DNA of 18,097 bases from CAZFMJ01 sp964520045 (lineage in GTDB: Bacteria > Elusimicrobiota > Elusimicrobia > Elusimicrobiales > CAZFMJ01), in NCBI GenBank assembly GCA_964520045.1, contig CAZFMJ010000060.1:1-18097 (forward strand). Direction: 5' to 3'. A program made the translations under genes and the position numbers. Shown here piece after piece: positions 1 through 6,432 of this stretch. Every line of letters starts with the position of its first letter. Positions within the stretch are counted from its first letter, which is position 1. The notes beneath the pieces were generated by a model that was not told the origin of the DNA, did no database searches, and was given only the letters and a program-made list of their open reading frames with translations.

Positions 1-768
1 TTTGAGACGGAAGTTCCCGAGGTGGCCGAAAAGATAGTGGAAATAGTCGACATAGTGCGCGATCCGGGTTTCAGGGCTAAAGTTTTGGTCAAAAGCAGCA
101 CCGCCAAAGTCGATCCCATAGGCGCCTGCGTAGGTATAAGAGGTTCGCGCATCCGCGGGATAATGAATGAGCTCAGCGGGGAGCGCATAGATCTTATTCA
201 GCATACCGAAGACGTTCAGCAGATGATTGCATACGCCCTGTCTCCCGCCGCCGTGACATCCGTGAAAATAACGGATAAGGAAAAAAAGACGGCCTTTGCC
301 ATAGTTCCCAACGACCAGCTTGCCATAGCCATAGGACGGGACGGCCAAAATATACGGCTGGCGTCGAAGCTGACGGGCTGGAATCTGGAAGTGAAATCTG
401 AAGCCCAGAAAATTGAGGAAGGCAAAAAGGCCCAGGATGCGGTAGTCCAGGATTTTACCAAAATAGAGGGAGTAGGACCGAAACTTGCGGAGATCCTTGC
501 CAAAACAGGATTTACGGATATTGAACGCATCGCCTGTTTGAAACCGGAGGATTTATCCGCGTTTCAAGGCATAGGCTTGAAGATTGCGGCAAAAATTATT
601 AAAGGCGCGCAGAAATATCTTAAGGCCGAGGCTAAAAGTTCTCCGGCGCAGACGGATGGTGAAGAGGAAGAGGTGAAAAAAGATGAAGCCGATAAAAACA
701 GCAGCCAGCAAGACGAAAAAGACGCCGTTAAAGACGGAAACACAGCAGGAGAAACAGCTGAAAGCTGA
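1..768 (+). CDS. nusA: Transcription termination/antitermination factor NusA (C-terminal part, 5' end outside window)
   Basis: The reading frame is open from base 1, so the gene starts upstream; the GTG at 22 is internal. What is visible is the RNA-binding part of NusA, which binds RNA polymerase and nascent RNA to modulate pausing, termination and antitermination. The first KH domain carries DPIGACVGIRGSRI (about bases 110-170). The second KH domain carries NDQLAIAIGRDGQNIRLAS (about 310-370). Two helix-hairpin-helix-like segments follow, IEGVGPKLAEIL (about 463-500) and FQGIGLKIAAKI (about 560-600), resembling the C-terminal repeats found in some NusA proteins. The protein ends in a strongly acidic, low-complexity tail (about 655-765). 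The S1 domain and the polymerase-binding N-terminal domain must lie upstream. The last 86 nt overlap infB in another frame, consistent with the common nusA-infB operon. Confidence 0.96.
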   Translation, partial: FETEVPEVAEKIVEIVDIVRDPGFRAKVLVKSSTAKVDPIGACVGIRGSRIRGIMNELSGERIDLIQHTEDVQQMIAYALSPAAVTSVKITDKEKKTAFAIVPNDQLAIAIGRDGQNIRLASKLTGWNLEVKSEAQKIEEGKKAQDAVVQDFTKIEGVGPKLAEILAKTGFTDIERIACLKPEDLSAFQGIGLKIAAKIIKGAQKYLKAEAKSSPAQTDGEEEEVKKDEADKNSSQQDEKDAVKDGNTAGETAES

Positions 769-3058
769 TACTATTTCCACGCCTGCGCAGGAAAAACCGC
801 AGGAGACAAAAAAATCCTCCGTAAGAGCAAAAACTCAGAAGAAGACCGTCTCCGCTAAGGAGCCGGTCAAGACGGCTAAAATTTCCAAAACAACGGTTAA
901 AAAAACCTCCTCCGCCGGGTCTTCCGCAAAGCCCGCAAGGAAAGCCAAGGCAAAAACTCCTAAGTCCGGCGCCGCTGAGTCTGCGGTTCAGGAGGCTGCC
1001 GGTTCCGCGGCGCAAAAACCGGTGTTGTCCGGCGCAGCGCCGGCAAAGCCTCAGTCGCCGCCGCTTCCGGCCGCGGTTGAAAGAAAATCTCCCCCGCCGG
1101 TTCCTGCCGTTGCCAAGCCGGACCCGTCCGCGGCGCAAAAACCTGCAGTCGGGTCTATTGGAAAAATCCATGACTCGCAGTCCCGCGGAAGCGGGGCGTC
1201 TTCCCCGGAATCAAAGGGAGGGGCTTTATCATCTCCGGCCGCCGCCGTTGAGCCGGCAAAACCTCCGGCGCCGGCAGTTCCCGTCAAACCCCCTTTGCAG
1301 AAAATTAAGGTATTCTCTCAGGCTACTGTGCGCGAGCTTTCAGAAAAGATGGGCATCCGCGTGAATGATTTTATAAAAAAGCTTATAGAAATGGGTATTT
1401 TCGCCACCATTAACCAGAGGCTTGATTCCGATGCCGCTGTCCTTGTGGCTGAAGAATGCGGTTTTGCTCTTGAAATAGTGCCTCTTTACGGCGAAAAGGA
1501 GCTTGAAGTAATTGAAAAGGAAGAGGATAAACCGGAAAATCTTAAATTCAGGCCGCCTGTGGTGACAATAATGGGGCATGTAGACCACGGAAAGACGAGC
1601 CTGCTGGACGCCATAAGGCGTTCAGACGTCTGTTCGACGGAATCCGGAGCCATTACCCAGCATATCGGAGCCTATAAGGTTGAGACTTCCAAAGGCGTAA
1701 TGGTTTTTCTTGATACTCCCGGCCACGAGGCTTTCACTGCCATGCGCGCGCGAGGAGCCAAGGTCACGGATATAGTCGTTCTTGTAGTTTCCGCCGTAGA
1801 CGGCATAATGCCGCAGACTGTAGAGGCGGCTGATCATGCCAAGGCGGCCGGAGTTCCCATAATAGTCGCTGTGAATAAAATCGACCTGCCTCAGGCCAAT
1901 TCACAGAAGATAAAACAGGATTTGGCCAATATCGGGCTTGCTCCGGAGGAATGGGGAGGCAAGAGCATTGTGGTTGAGATATCCGCCAAGAAAAACCTGA
2001 ATATCGACAAGCTTCTTGAAATGATACTTCTTCAGGCTGAGATGATGGAGCTCAAGGCTAATCCGGACAGGCGCGGAGCGGGCGCCATACTTGAGGCGAG
2101 ACTTGATCCCAAGCGCGGGAGCGTGGCGACGGTTTTGGTGAAAAACGGCACTATAAGGGTCGGGGACCCTTTTGTAACCGGAACAAGCTGCGGGAAGGTA
2201 AAGGCGCTTATAGACGACTGCGGCCATAGGGTCGAGTCTATAGGGCCTTCTATACCGGCTGAGGTTATGGGCATAAGCGGCATCCCCCCCCAGGCGGGCG
2301 ATTTATTCAATGTCACCGAGTCGGAGCGGGAAGCCAGGCATATAGCCGAAAAAAGGCGCATGGCTATGCGCGAGGATTCTTTCGCCCATCAGAAACACGT
2401 CAGCCTGCTGGCTCTCAAATCGCAGATACAGCAGAAGCTTTTAAATAACCTCAAAATAATCCTCAAGACCGACGTGCAGGGATCTTTGCAGGCCATAAAA
2501 GATTCGCTTGAGAAGCTTTCCACTTCCGAAGTGTCCATAACGGTAATCCATTCGGGAGCCGGAAATATTAATGAATCGGATATACTTCTTGCAAAAGCCA
2601 GCGACGCCATAGTTCTGGGTTTTCATGTGGGAGTAGACACGCGGGCGGCGGAGGAGGCCGACCGGGCCGGAGTGGAAATAACCCGGTATGAAATTATTTA
2701 CGACTTGCTTAATGACGTTAAGGCGGCTATGAACGGAATGCTGGCTCCCGAAATAGTCGAGACGGTTACCGGTAAAGCGGAAGTGAGGCAGGTGTTCGCG
2801 CTGAGTTCGGGAAAGATAGCCGGCTGTCTTATCAAAGAAGGGAAAATTACGCGCGGGCAGGAAATCCGCCTTATGCGCGCCGGCAAACAGGTTTTTAAGG
2901 GAAAAGCCTCTTCTCTTAAACGTTTCAAAGAGGATGTAAAAGAAGTCGACAAGGGATTTGAATGCGGAATTATGTTCGACGGATTCAAGGAATTCCTTGC
3001 CGGAGATTTCATCGAAGCTATAACAAAAGAGACGAAAATCCGTCGATTGGAAGAATAG
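683..3058 (+). CDS. infB: Translation initiation factor IF-2
   Basis: GTPase that delivers initiator tRNA to the 30S subunit and promotes subunit joining. The 791-residue length is normal for a long-N-terminus IF-2. Residues 1 to about 205 are low-complexity and rich in Lys, Ala and Pro. An IF2_N-type helical module follows (about 207-262, with KVFSQATVRELSEKMG). The GTP-binding domain has G1 GHVDHGKTS at 298-306, G3 DTPGHEAF from 344, G4 NKID from 398 and G5 SAKK from 434. Two beta-barrel domains and the initiator-tRNA-binding C-terminal domain complete the protein. The ATG at 683 is preceded by the purine-rich GAGGAAGAGG about 10 nt upstream, a plausible Shine-Dalgarno sequence, and is the first ATG of the frame. 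The gene overlaps nusA by 86 nt. Its stop is followed within 3 nt by a heptad palindrome. Confidence 0.97.
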   Translation: MKPIKTAASKTKKTPLKTETQQEKQLKADTISTPAQEKPQETKKSSVRAKTQKKTVSAKEPVKTAKISKTTVKKTSSAGSSAKPARKAKAKTPKSGAAESAVQEAAGSAAQKPVLSGAAPAKPQSPPLPAAVERKSPPPVPAVAKPDPSAAQKPAVGSIGKIHDSQSRGSGASSPESKGGALSSPAAAVEPAKPPAPAVPVKPPLQKIKVFSQATVRELSEKMGIRVNDFIKKLIEMGIFATINQRLDSDAAVLVAEECGFALEIVPLYGEKELEVIEKEEDKPENLKFRPPVVTIMGHVDHGKTSLLDAIRRSDVCSTESGAITQHIGAYKVETSKGVMVFLDTPGHEAFTAMRARGAKVTDIVVLVVSAVDGIMPQTVEAADHAKAAGVPIIVAVNKIDLPQANSQKIKQDLANIGLAPEEWGGKSIVVEISAKKNLNIDKLLEMILLQAEMMELKANPDRRGAGAILEARLDPKRGSVATVLVKNGTIRVGDPFVTGTSCGKVKALIDDCGHRVESIGPSIPAEVMGISGIPPQAGDLFNVTESEREARHIAEKRRMAMREDSFAHQKHVSLLALKSQIQQKLLNNLKIILKTDVQGSLQAIKDSLEKLSTSEVSITVIHSGAGNINESDILLAKASDAIVLGFHVGVDTRAAEEADRAGVEITRYEIIYDLLNDVKAAMNGMLAPEIVETVTGKAEVRQVFALSSGKIAGCLIKEGKITRGQEIRLMRAGKQVFKGKASSLKRFKEDVKEVDKGFECGIMFDGFKEFLAGDFIEAITKETKIRRLEE

Positions 3059-3060
3059 TC

Positions 3061-3210
3061 ATAAGAAGGCAGATGGTAGCCGGGAGAAGGTAGATGGAAA
3101 AACCAAACAGAATATGGAAGGCAAAACCGGAAAAACGGGAAAAAATTTGTTTTTTTGTATTTTCCTTTCTGTTTACCATCTACCGTTTACCGTTTACCGT
3201 TTTTCTTCTT
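3061..3210. repeat. Heptad palindrome 1 (infB/rbfA spacer)
   Basis: Imperfect inverted repeat filling nearly the whole 159-bp spacer. The purine-rich arm at 3063-3097 aligns without gaps to the reverse complement of 3176-3210, with 26 of 35 positions identical by hand count. The right arm contains consecutive 7-nt units of the type GTTTACC/ATCTACC. The centre (about 3136-3165) runs from A-rich to T-rich. The element abuts the infB stop on the left and ends 7 nt before the rbfA start. Confidence 0.85.
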
Positions 3211-3217
3211 CATAAAT

Positions 3218-3595
3218 ATGCCTCCTTCATTTAAACGCGCAGACAGGCTTAAAGAGGTCCTGCTTAAGGAAATAACCGATGTCGTTTCCCGTATTAAAAT
3301 AAAGGATCCCAATATCGCCGAATTTCTCACTTTTACCGGCATAGAGCTTTCTGAGGATATCCAAACATCGGTTGTTTTTTTCTCCGTATTCGGAAGCGAT
3401 GAGGCGAAAGAAAGAACGGCGGTTTCGCTCAATAAGCACAGAGGGTTTATACGGCAAAATCTGGGCAAGCGCCTGACTTTAAGGCGCATACCCGACATAA
3501 CTTTTAAGTTCGACTCCACCCCCGAAAAAGCGGCAATAATAGAAAATATTTTTTCGCAGATACATTCTGAAAATGCCACCGGCGATAAAAAATAA
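3218..3595 (+). CDS. rbfA: 30S ribosome-binding factor RbfA
   Basis: A 125-residue protein starting MPPSFKRADRLKEVL, with the RbfA signature order: basic N-terminal helix (RADRLKEVLLKEI), a central strand region ending VVFFSVFG, and RQNLGKRLTLRRIPDITFKF before the C-terminal helix. RbfA is a KH-fold factor that binds immature 30S subunits near the 5' end of 16S rRNA and helps late maturation, especially in the cold. The frame stays open upstream to an ATG at 3155, but those 21 residues are translated repeat, so ATG 3218 is preferred. No Shine-Dalgarno sequence is visible before it; the upstream bases are the pyrimidine-rich end of the heptad palindrome. The 3' end overlaps the next gene by 23 nt. 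Confidence 0.93.
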   Translation: MPPSFKRADRLKEVLLKEITDVVSRIKIKDPNIAEFLTFTGIELSEDIQTSVVFFSVFGSDEAKERTAVSLNKHRGFIRQNLGKRLTLRRIPDITFKFDSTPEKAAIIENIFSQIHSENATGDKK

Positions 3596-4571
3596 CAAAA
3601 CAGCTGAAACTTTATTTTCCAGCGAATTGCGCAGGATAGCGAATGCCCTGCAGTCCGGAAAAAGATTTTTTCTTGCCGGGCATCTTAATCCAGACGGAGA
3701 CACGCTGGGGTCTTCGCTGGCTTTGGCTTCCGTCCTGAAGCGTATGGGCAAATACGCATATATTTACAGCGCGGACCCGGTACCGGAGAATCTTGAGTTT
3801 ATGCCCGGCATACGCGCCGTGCACGTCGGCAGGCTTCCCCGCGGGAAATTTGACGCCGTAGTGCTTCTTGAATGCTCAAACCCGGGCCGGTCCGGCAGTC
3901 TCAAGGGCATTGAAAAAAGGGCCGGCTGTCTTATAAATATAGACCATCACCGGACGGCTGAAAACTATGGTGACATAAACCTTATTGACTCCTTTTCTTC
4001 TTCAACCGCCGAACTTATATATCAGCTTTTTTACCAGATGCGGGTCAGCCTTACCGCAAGCGAGGCGACATGTCTTTATATCGGGATCGCCACTGATACC
4101 GGACGCTTTCATTATCCCGCAACCCGGCCGCATACTTTTGAGACCGCGGCGCGTCTTCTTGAGGCCGGAGCGAAAGCGGCCATGGTCAACAACCATATCT
4201 ATGCCACCCGCGCTTTTCCGGCCGTAAAACTTCTGGGCAGGGCGTTGGAAAAACTTGAACTGCTTCATTCCGGCCGATTAGCGGTTTCGGTTTTAACCAA
4301 ATCGGATTATGAAAGCCTGAATGCGGAGTCCCAGCACAGCGAGGATATCGTAAATTACGGGATAATGATACCCGGGGTGAAGGTTTCGGTTTTAATACGG
4401 GAAGAGAATGTTATAGGCGTTAATTTCCGCTCCAAGGGAAAACTTGATATCAGCGCGGCCGCCAAGCGTTTGGGCGGAGGCGGGCACAGAAATGCCGCCG
4501 GATGCAAGCTTAAAATGCCACTGGAGAAGGCCCGGGCGAAAATCCTCAAAGAGATTTCCACCTTTTTTTAA
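3573..4571 (+). CDS. DHH/DHHA1 phosphoesterase, NrnA-like (oligoribonuclease / pAp phosphatase type)
   Basis: A 332-residue protein with the two-domain architecture of NrnA-type enzymes, which degrade nanoRNAs and/or 3'-phosphoadenosine 5'-phosphate using Mn2+. Motif I is HLNPDGDTLGS (37-47), the DHH motif is D124-H125-H126, and the last metal ligand is in GIATDTGRF (D175). The DHHA1 substrate-binding domain ends with GGGGHRNAAG (301-310). At the motif II position, where the family normally has Asp, this protein has Glu (E100 in VVLLECSNPGR). Placement between rbfA and truB is the usual location for this gene in many bacteria and suggests a link to RNA turnover. The start overlaps rbfA by 23 nt, implying translational coupling; no clear Shine-Dalgarno sequence is seen. 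Whether it acts mainly on nanoRNA or pAp cannot be told from sequence. Confidence 0.9.
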   Translation: MPPAIKNNKTAETLFSSELRRIANALQSGKRFFLAGHLNPDGDTLGSSLALASVLKRMGKYAYIYSADPVPENLEFMPGIRAVHVGRLPRGKFDAVVLLECSNPGRSGSLKGIEKRAGCLINIDHHRTAENYGDINLIDSFSSSTAELIYQLFYQMRVSLTASEATCLYIGIATDTGRFHYPATRPHTFETAARLLEAGAKAAMVNNHIYATRAFPAVKLLGRALEKLELLHSGRLAVSVLTKSDYESLNAESQHSEDIVNYGIMIPGVKVSVLIREENVIGVNFRSKGKLDISAAAKRLGGGGHRNAAGCKLKMPLEKARAKILKEISTFF

Positions 4572-4588
4572 CCTTCTTTTTACCTTTC

Positions 4589-5377
4589 ATGACTTCGGAT
4601 ATAAACGGAATTTTTCTGCTGGATAAACCTTCGGGGTGGACCTCCCACAGGGCGGTGGAAATTCTGCGCCGCGGTTTGAAATTTAAAAAAATCGGCCATG
4701 CCGGAACTCTTGACCCCTCAGCCACCGGACTTCTTATAATGCTTGCCGGCTCCGCGACCAAACTTCAGAGCGGTTTTCAGCTGTGCTCTAAAACATACTC
4801 GGCCGTAATCCGGTTCGGCATTGAAACGGACACATGGGATGCGGACGGCAAAATCGTGTCCGAGTCTGCTGTCCCTGAGCTGGACGAAGAAAAAATAAGC
4901 GCATTGCTGGGGCGTTTCTCGGGAAAAATAGTTCAGCGGGTCCCCCCCTATTCCGCTATGCGCTATAAGGGAACAAGGCTTTATGAAATCGCGCGGCAGG
5001 GTCGCAGTGTCCCTGAAATAAAAAAGGAAGTGGAGATAAAAAAAATCCGGTTTTTGCAATGGCAGGCGCCGGACCTTTCCGCGGAGATAGAATGTTCCGG
5101 CGGGACATACGTGCGCTCTGTAGCTTACGAGGCGGGAAGGATGCTCGGCTGCGGAGCGCATTTAAAGAGCTTAAGGCGCCTTAAAGCGGGTTTCTGGAGC
5201 GTGGAAGAGGCTGTTTCGGGCAGTTTTCTTGAAAAGGCTTCCGCGGATGAACTGCTTTCAAAGATGATTCCCCCTCCTTTCCAGGGAGAAGGTAGATGGA
5301 AGACGGTAAACGGAAAAGGAACTGCTTTCAAAAATGATTCCCCCTCCCTTCCCTCCCCCCCAGAGGGGGAGGGTTAG
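4589..5377 (+). CDS. truB: tRNA pseudouridine(55) synthase TruB with repeat-derived C-terminal tail
   Basis: Converts U55 in the tRNA T-loop to pseudouridine. Key segments are GIFLLDKPSGWTSH (7-20), the catalytic Asp42 in GHAGTLDPSATG, PPYSAMRYKGTRLYEIAR in the middle, and SGGTYVRSVAYEAG towards the end. The conserved enzyme body ends near residue 225. The remaining 37 residues are encoded by repeat DNA: one arm of a heptad element, a 34-bp duplicated segment and a G+C-rich palindrome that contains the stop codon. The native terminus has therefore probably been replaced. The gene follows the DHH gene after 17 nt, in the same operon. No Shine-Dalgarno sequence is seen, and the upstream 17 nt are pyrimidine-rich. 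Confidence 0.94.
   Translation: MTSDINGIFLLDKPSGWTSHRAVEILRRGLKFKKIGHAGTLDPSATGLLIMLAGSATKLQSGFQLCSKTYSAVIRFGIETDTWDADGKIVSESAVPELDEEKISALLGRFSGKIVQRVPPYSAMRYKGTRLYEIARQGRSVPEIKKEVEIKKIRFLQWQAPDLSAEIECSGGTYVRSVAYEAGRMLGCGAHLKSLRRLKAGFWSVEEAVSGSFLEKASADELLSKMIPPPFQGEGRWKTVNGKGTAFKNDSPSLPSPPEGEG
5249..5352 (+). repeat. 70-bp tandem duplication at the 3' end of truB, containing one heptad arm
   Basis: A 34-nt segment at 5249-5282 (starting GAACTGCTTTCAAA) recurs at 5319-5352 with only two differences that I can see. The period is 70 bp. The 36 nt between the copies include GGTAGATGG and GGTAAACGG, one arm of the heptad family. The shift of 70 bases changes the reading frame by one. Copy 1 is read in the truB frame and copy 2 reads the same peptide (ELLSKMIPPPF) in the ribF frame. 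Confidence 0.85.
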
Positions 5378-5388
5378 GGTGGGGGGGC
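5341..5388. repeat. G+C-rich palindromic element at the truB/ribF junction
   Basis: Perfect 9-bp arms CCCTCCCCC (5351-5359) and GGGGGAGGG (5365-5373) enclose a 5-nt loop, followed by TTAGGGTGGGGGGG. Translated products of such sequences look like PPPQRGRVRVGG. This resembles the C/G-rich palindromic repeats that occur in many copies in various bacterial genomes; that resemblance is from memory, not from a search. The truB stop codon (5375-5377) lies immediately after the right arm. Confidence 0.75.
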
Positions 5389-5405
5389 GCTTTCCAAAGA
5401 ACCTT

Positions 5406-6290
5406 ATGGAAAATTATATAACTCTGGGCACGTTTGACGGCGTGCATCTGGGGCATAACAGTGTGGTAAAGTCCCTGATACGGCATTCCCTTAAGGCCGG
5501 ATGCAGGAGCCTTGTCGTATATTTTAAGCAGTCTCCCAAAAGCGTGCTCAGCGGAAAGTCCGGGCTTATAACGCTTCCGGAGGAAAGAGCCGGGCTTCTG
5601 CGCGGGCTTGGGGCTGATGCGGCGGAACCGCTTGAATTTACGCCCGAAATGGCTTCGATGGACCACCGCCGGTTTTTCAAGGAAGTTCTGCTTAAACGTT
5701 TCAGGATGCGCGGCCTGCTTGCCGGAAGGGATTTCGCTTTCGGAAAAAACAGAAAAGGGGACGTAAGATTTCTTAGAAGGGCGTGTAAAACGGCCGGGGT
5801 GCGGCTTAAAATCCTTCCTTTTGTGACTTCCGGCGGACACAAAATTTCCTCTTCGGCCGTACGTGTTCTGCTTAAAAACGGGGATATCCGCACCGCAAAC
5901 CGCTGGCTCGGCAGACATTACGAAGTCGCGGGAAAAGTAATAAAAGGCGCGGGCATAGGCAGGCTTCTTGGGTTCCCTACGGCAAATATAGCGGCGGCTC
6001 CGTCAAAGATACTGCCTCCCGGTGTGTTCGCAGTGAAAGTCCGTTTGGGCCGTGACATGTATTTCGGAGTAGCCAATGTGGGTGTAAGGCCTACGATAGG
6101 GAGCCTCGGGGGAAAACTTCTGCTCGAGGCGCACATCCTGGATTTTTCGCGCATGATCTACGGCAGAATATTGAAAGTGGAATTTTTAAAACGGATCAGA
6201 GGCGAGCGCAGATTTGCCGGACGGGAAGCTCTCCAAAGCCGAATCCTAAAGGATATAGCCGCCGCGCGTAAATTTATATTAAGAAGGTAA
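5406..6290 (+). CDS. ribF: Bifunctional riboflavin kinase / FAD synthetase RibF
   Basis: A 294-residue enzyme making FMN and FAD from riboflavin. The N-terminal adenylyltransferase domain has GTFDGVHLGH (8-17) and KISSSAVR (146-153). The C-terminal flavokinase domain begins near residue 171 and has GRLLGFPTANI (185-195), the ATP/Mg-binding signature, and later NVGVRPTIG and LEAHILDF. The start chosen is ATG 5406 (MENYITLGTFDG). The same frame is open upstream to 5334, but those 24 codons are repeat DNA (MIPPPFPPPQRGRV), not RibF sequence. No strong Shine-Dalgarno sequence is visible. The TAA stop (6288-6290) is formed by the first unit of a heptad element, so the final Arg-Arg residues may be element-derived. 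The truB-ribF adjacency is common in bacteria. Confidence 0.95.
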   Translation: MENYITLGTFDGVHLGHNSVVKSLIRHSLKAGCRSLVVYFKQSPKSVLSGKSGLITLPEERAGLLRGLGADAAEPLEFTPEMASMDHRRFFKEVLLKRFRMRGLLAGRDFAFGKNRKGDVRFLRRACKTAGVRLKILPFVTSGGHKISSSAVRVLLKNGDIRTANRWLGRHYEVAGKVIKGAGIGRLLGFPTANIAAAPSKILPPGVFAVKVRLGRDMYFGVANVGVRPTIGSLGGKLLLEAHILDFSRMIYGRILKVEFLKRIRGERRFAGREALQSRILKDIAAARKFILRR

Positions 6291-6388
6291 ACGGTAGACG
6301 GTAAACAACAAAAAGAAAATCCAACTGCTATGTTCGTAGACAGTAGATAGTATAGGGGGATAGCGCTCTAATTTTGCCGTCCTCTTAC
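6281..6388. repeat. Degenerate heptad palindrome 2 (ribF/amidohydrolase convergent spacer)
   Basis: The left arm AAGAAGGTAAACGGTAGACG (from 6281) holds three 7-nt units whose TAA, TAG, TAA triplets fall in three different frames; the first is the ribF stop. A weak right arm TTTTGCCGTCCTCTTA is seen at 6373-6388. The arms are much less complete than in the other copies. No clear terminator with a T-run is seen between the convergent genes. The remaining spacer (6389-6432) has the loosely repeated AATCTCAAAATCTCGTAATC. Confidence 0.65.
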
Positions 6389-6432
6389 CCAATCTCAAAA
6401 TCTCGTAATCTCGTTTTATTCCCGCTGTCCAG

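Noticed and set aside
728..1171. Long antisense ORF opposite the infB N-terminus
   Set aside because: An Arg/Gly-rich shadow of the Lys/Ala/Pro-rich low-complexity coding sequence.
3155..3217. Upstream N-terminal extension of RbfA (MYFPFCLPSTVYRLP...)
   Set aside because: It is translated from the stop-free strand of a heptad palindrome. RbfA homology starts at MPPSFKRAD (3218). The same reasoning applies to the extensions before aspartate kinase (9967-10032) and NuoM (14196-14258).
5334..5405. Start of RibF at 5334
   Set aside because: The 24 extra residues are the G+C palindrome and the duplicated truB segment. The FAD synthetase domain begins at MENYITLGTFDG.
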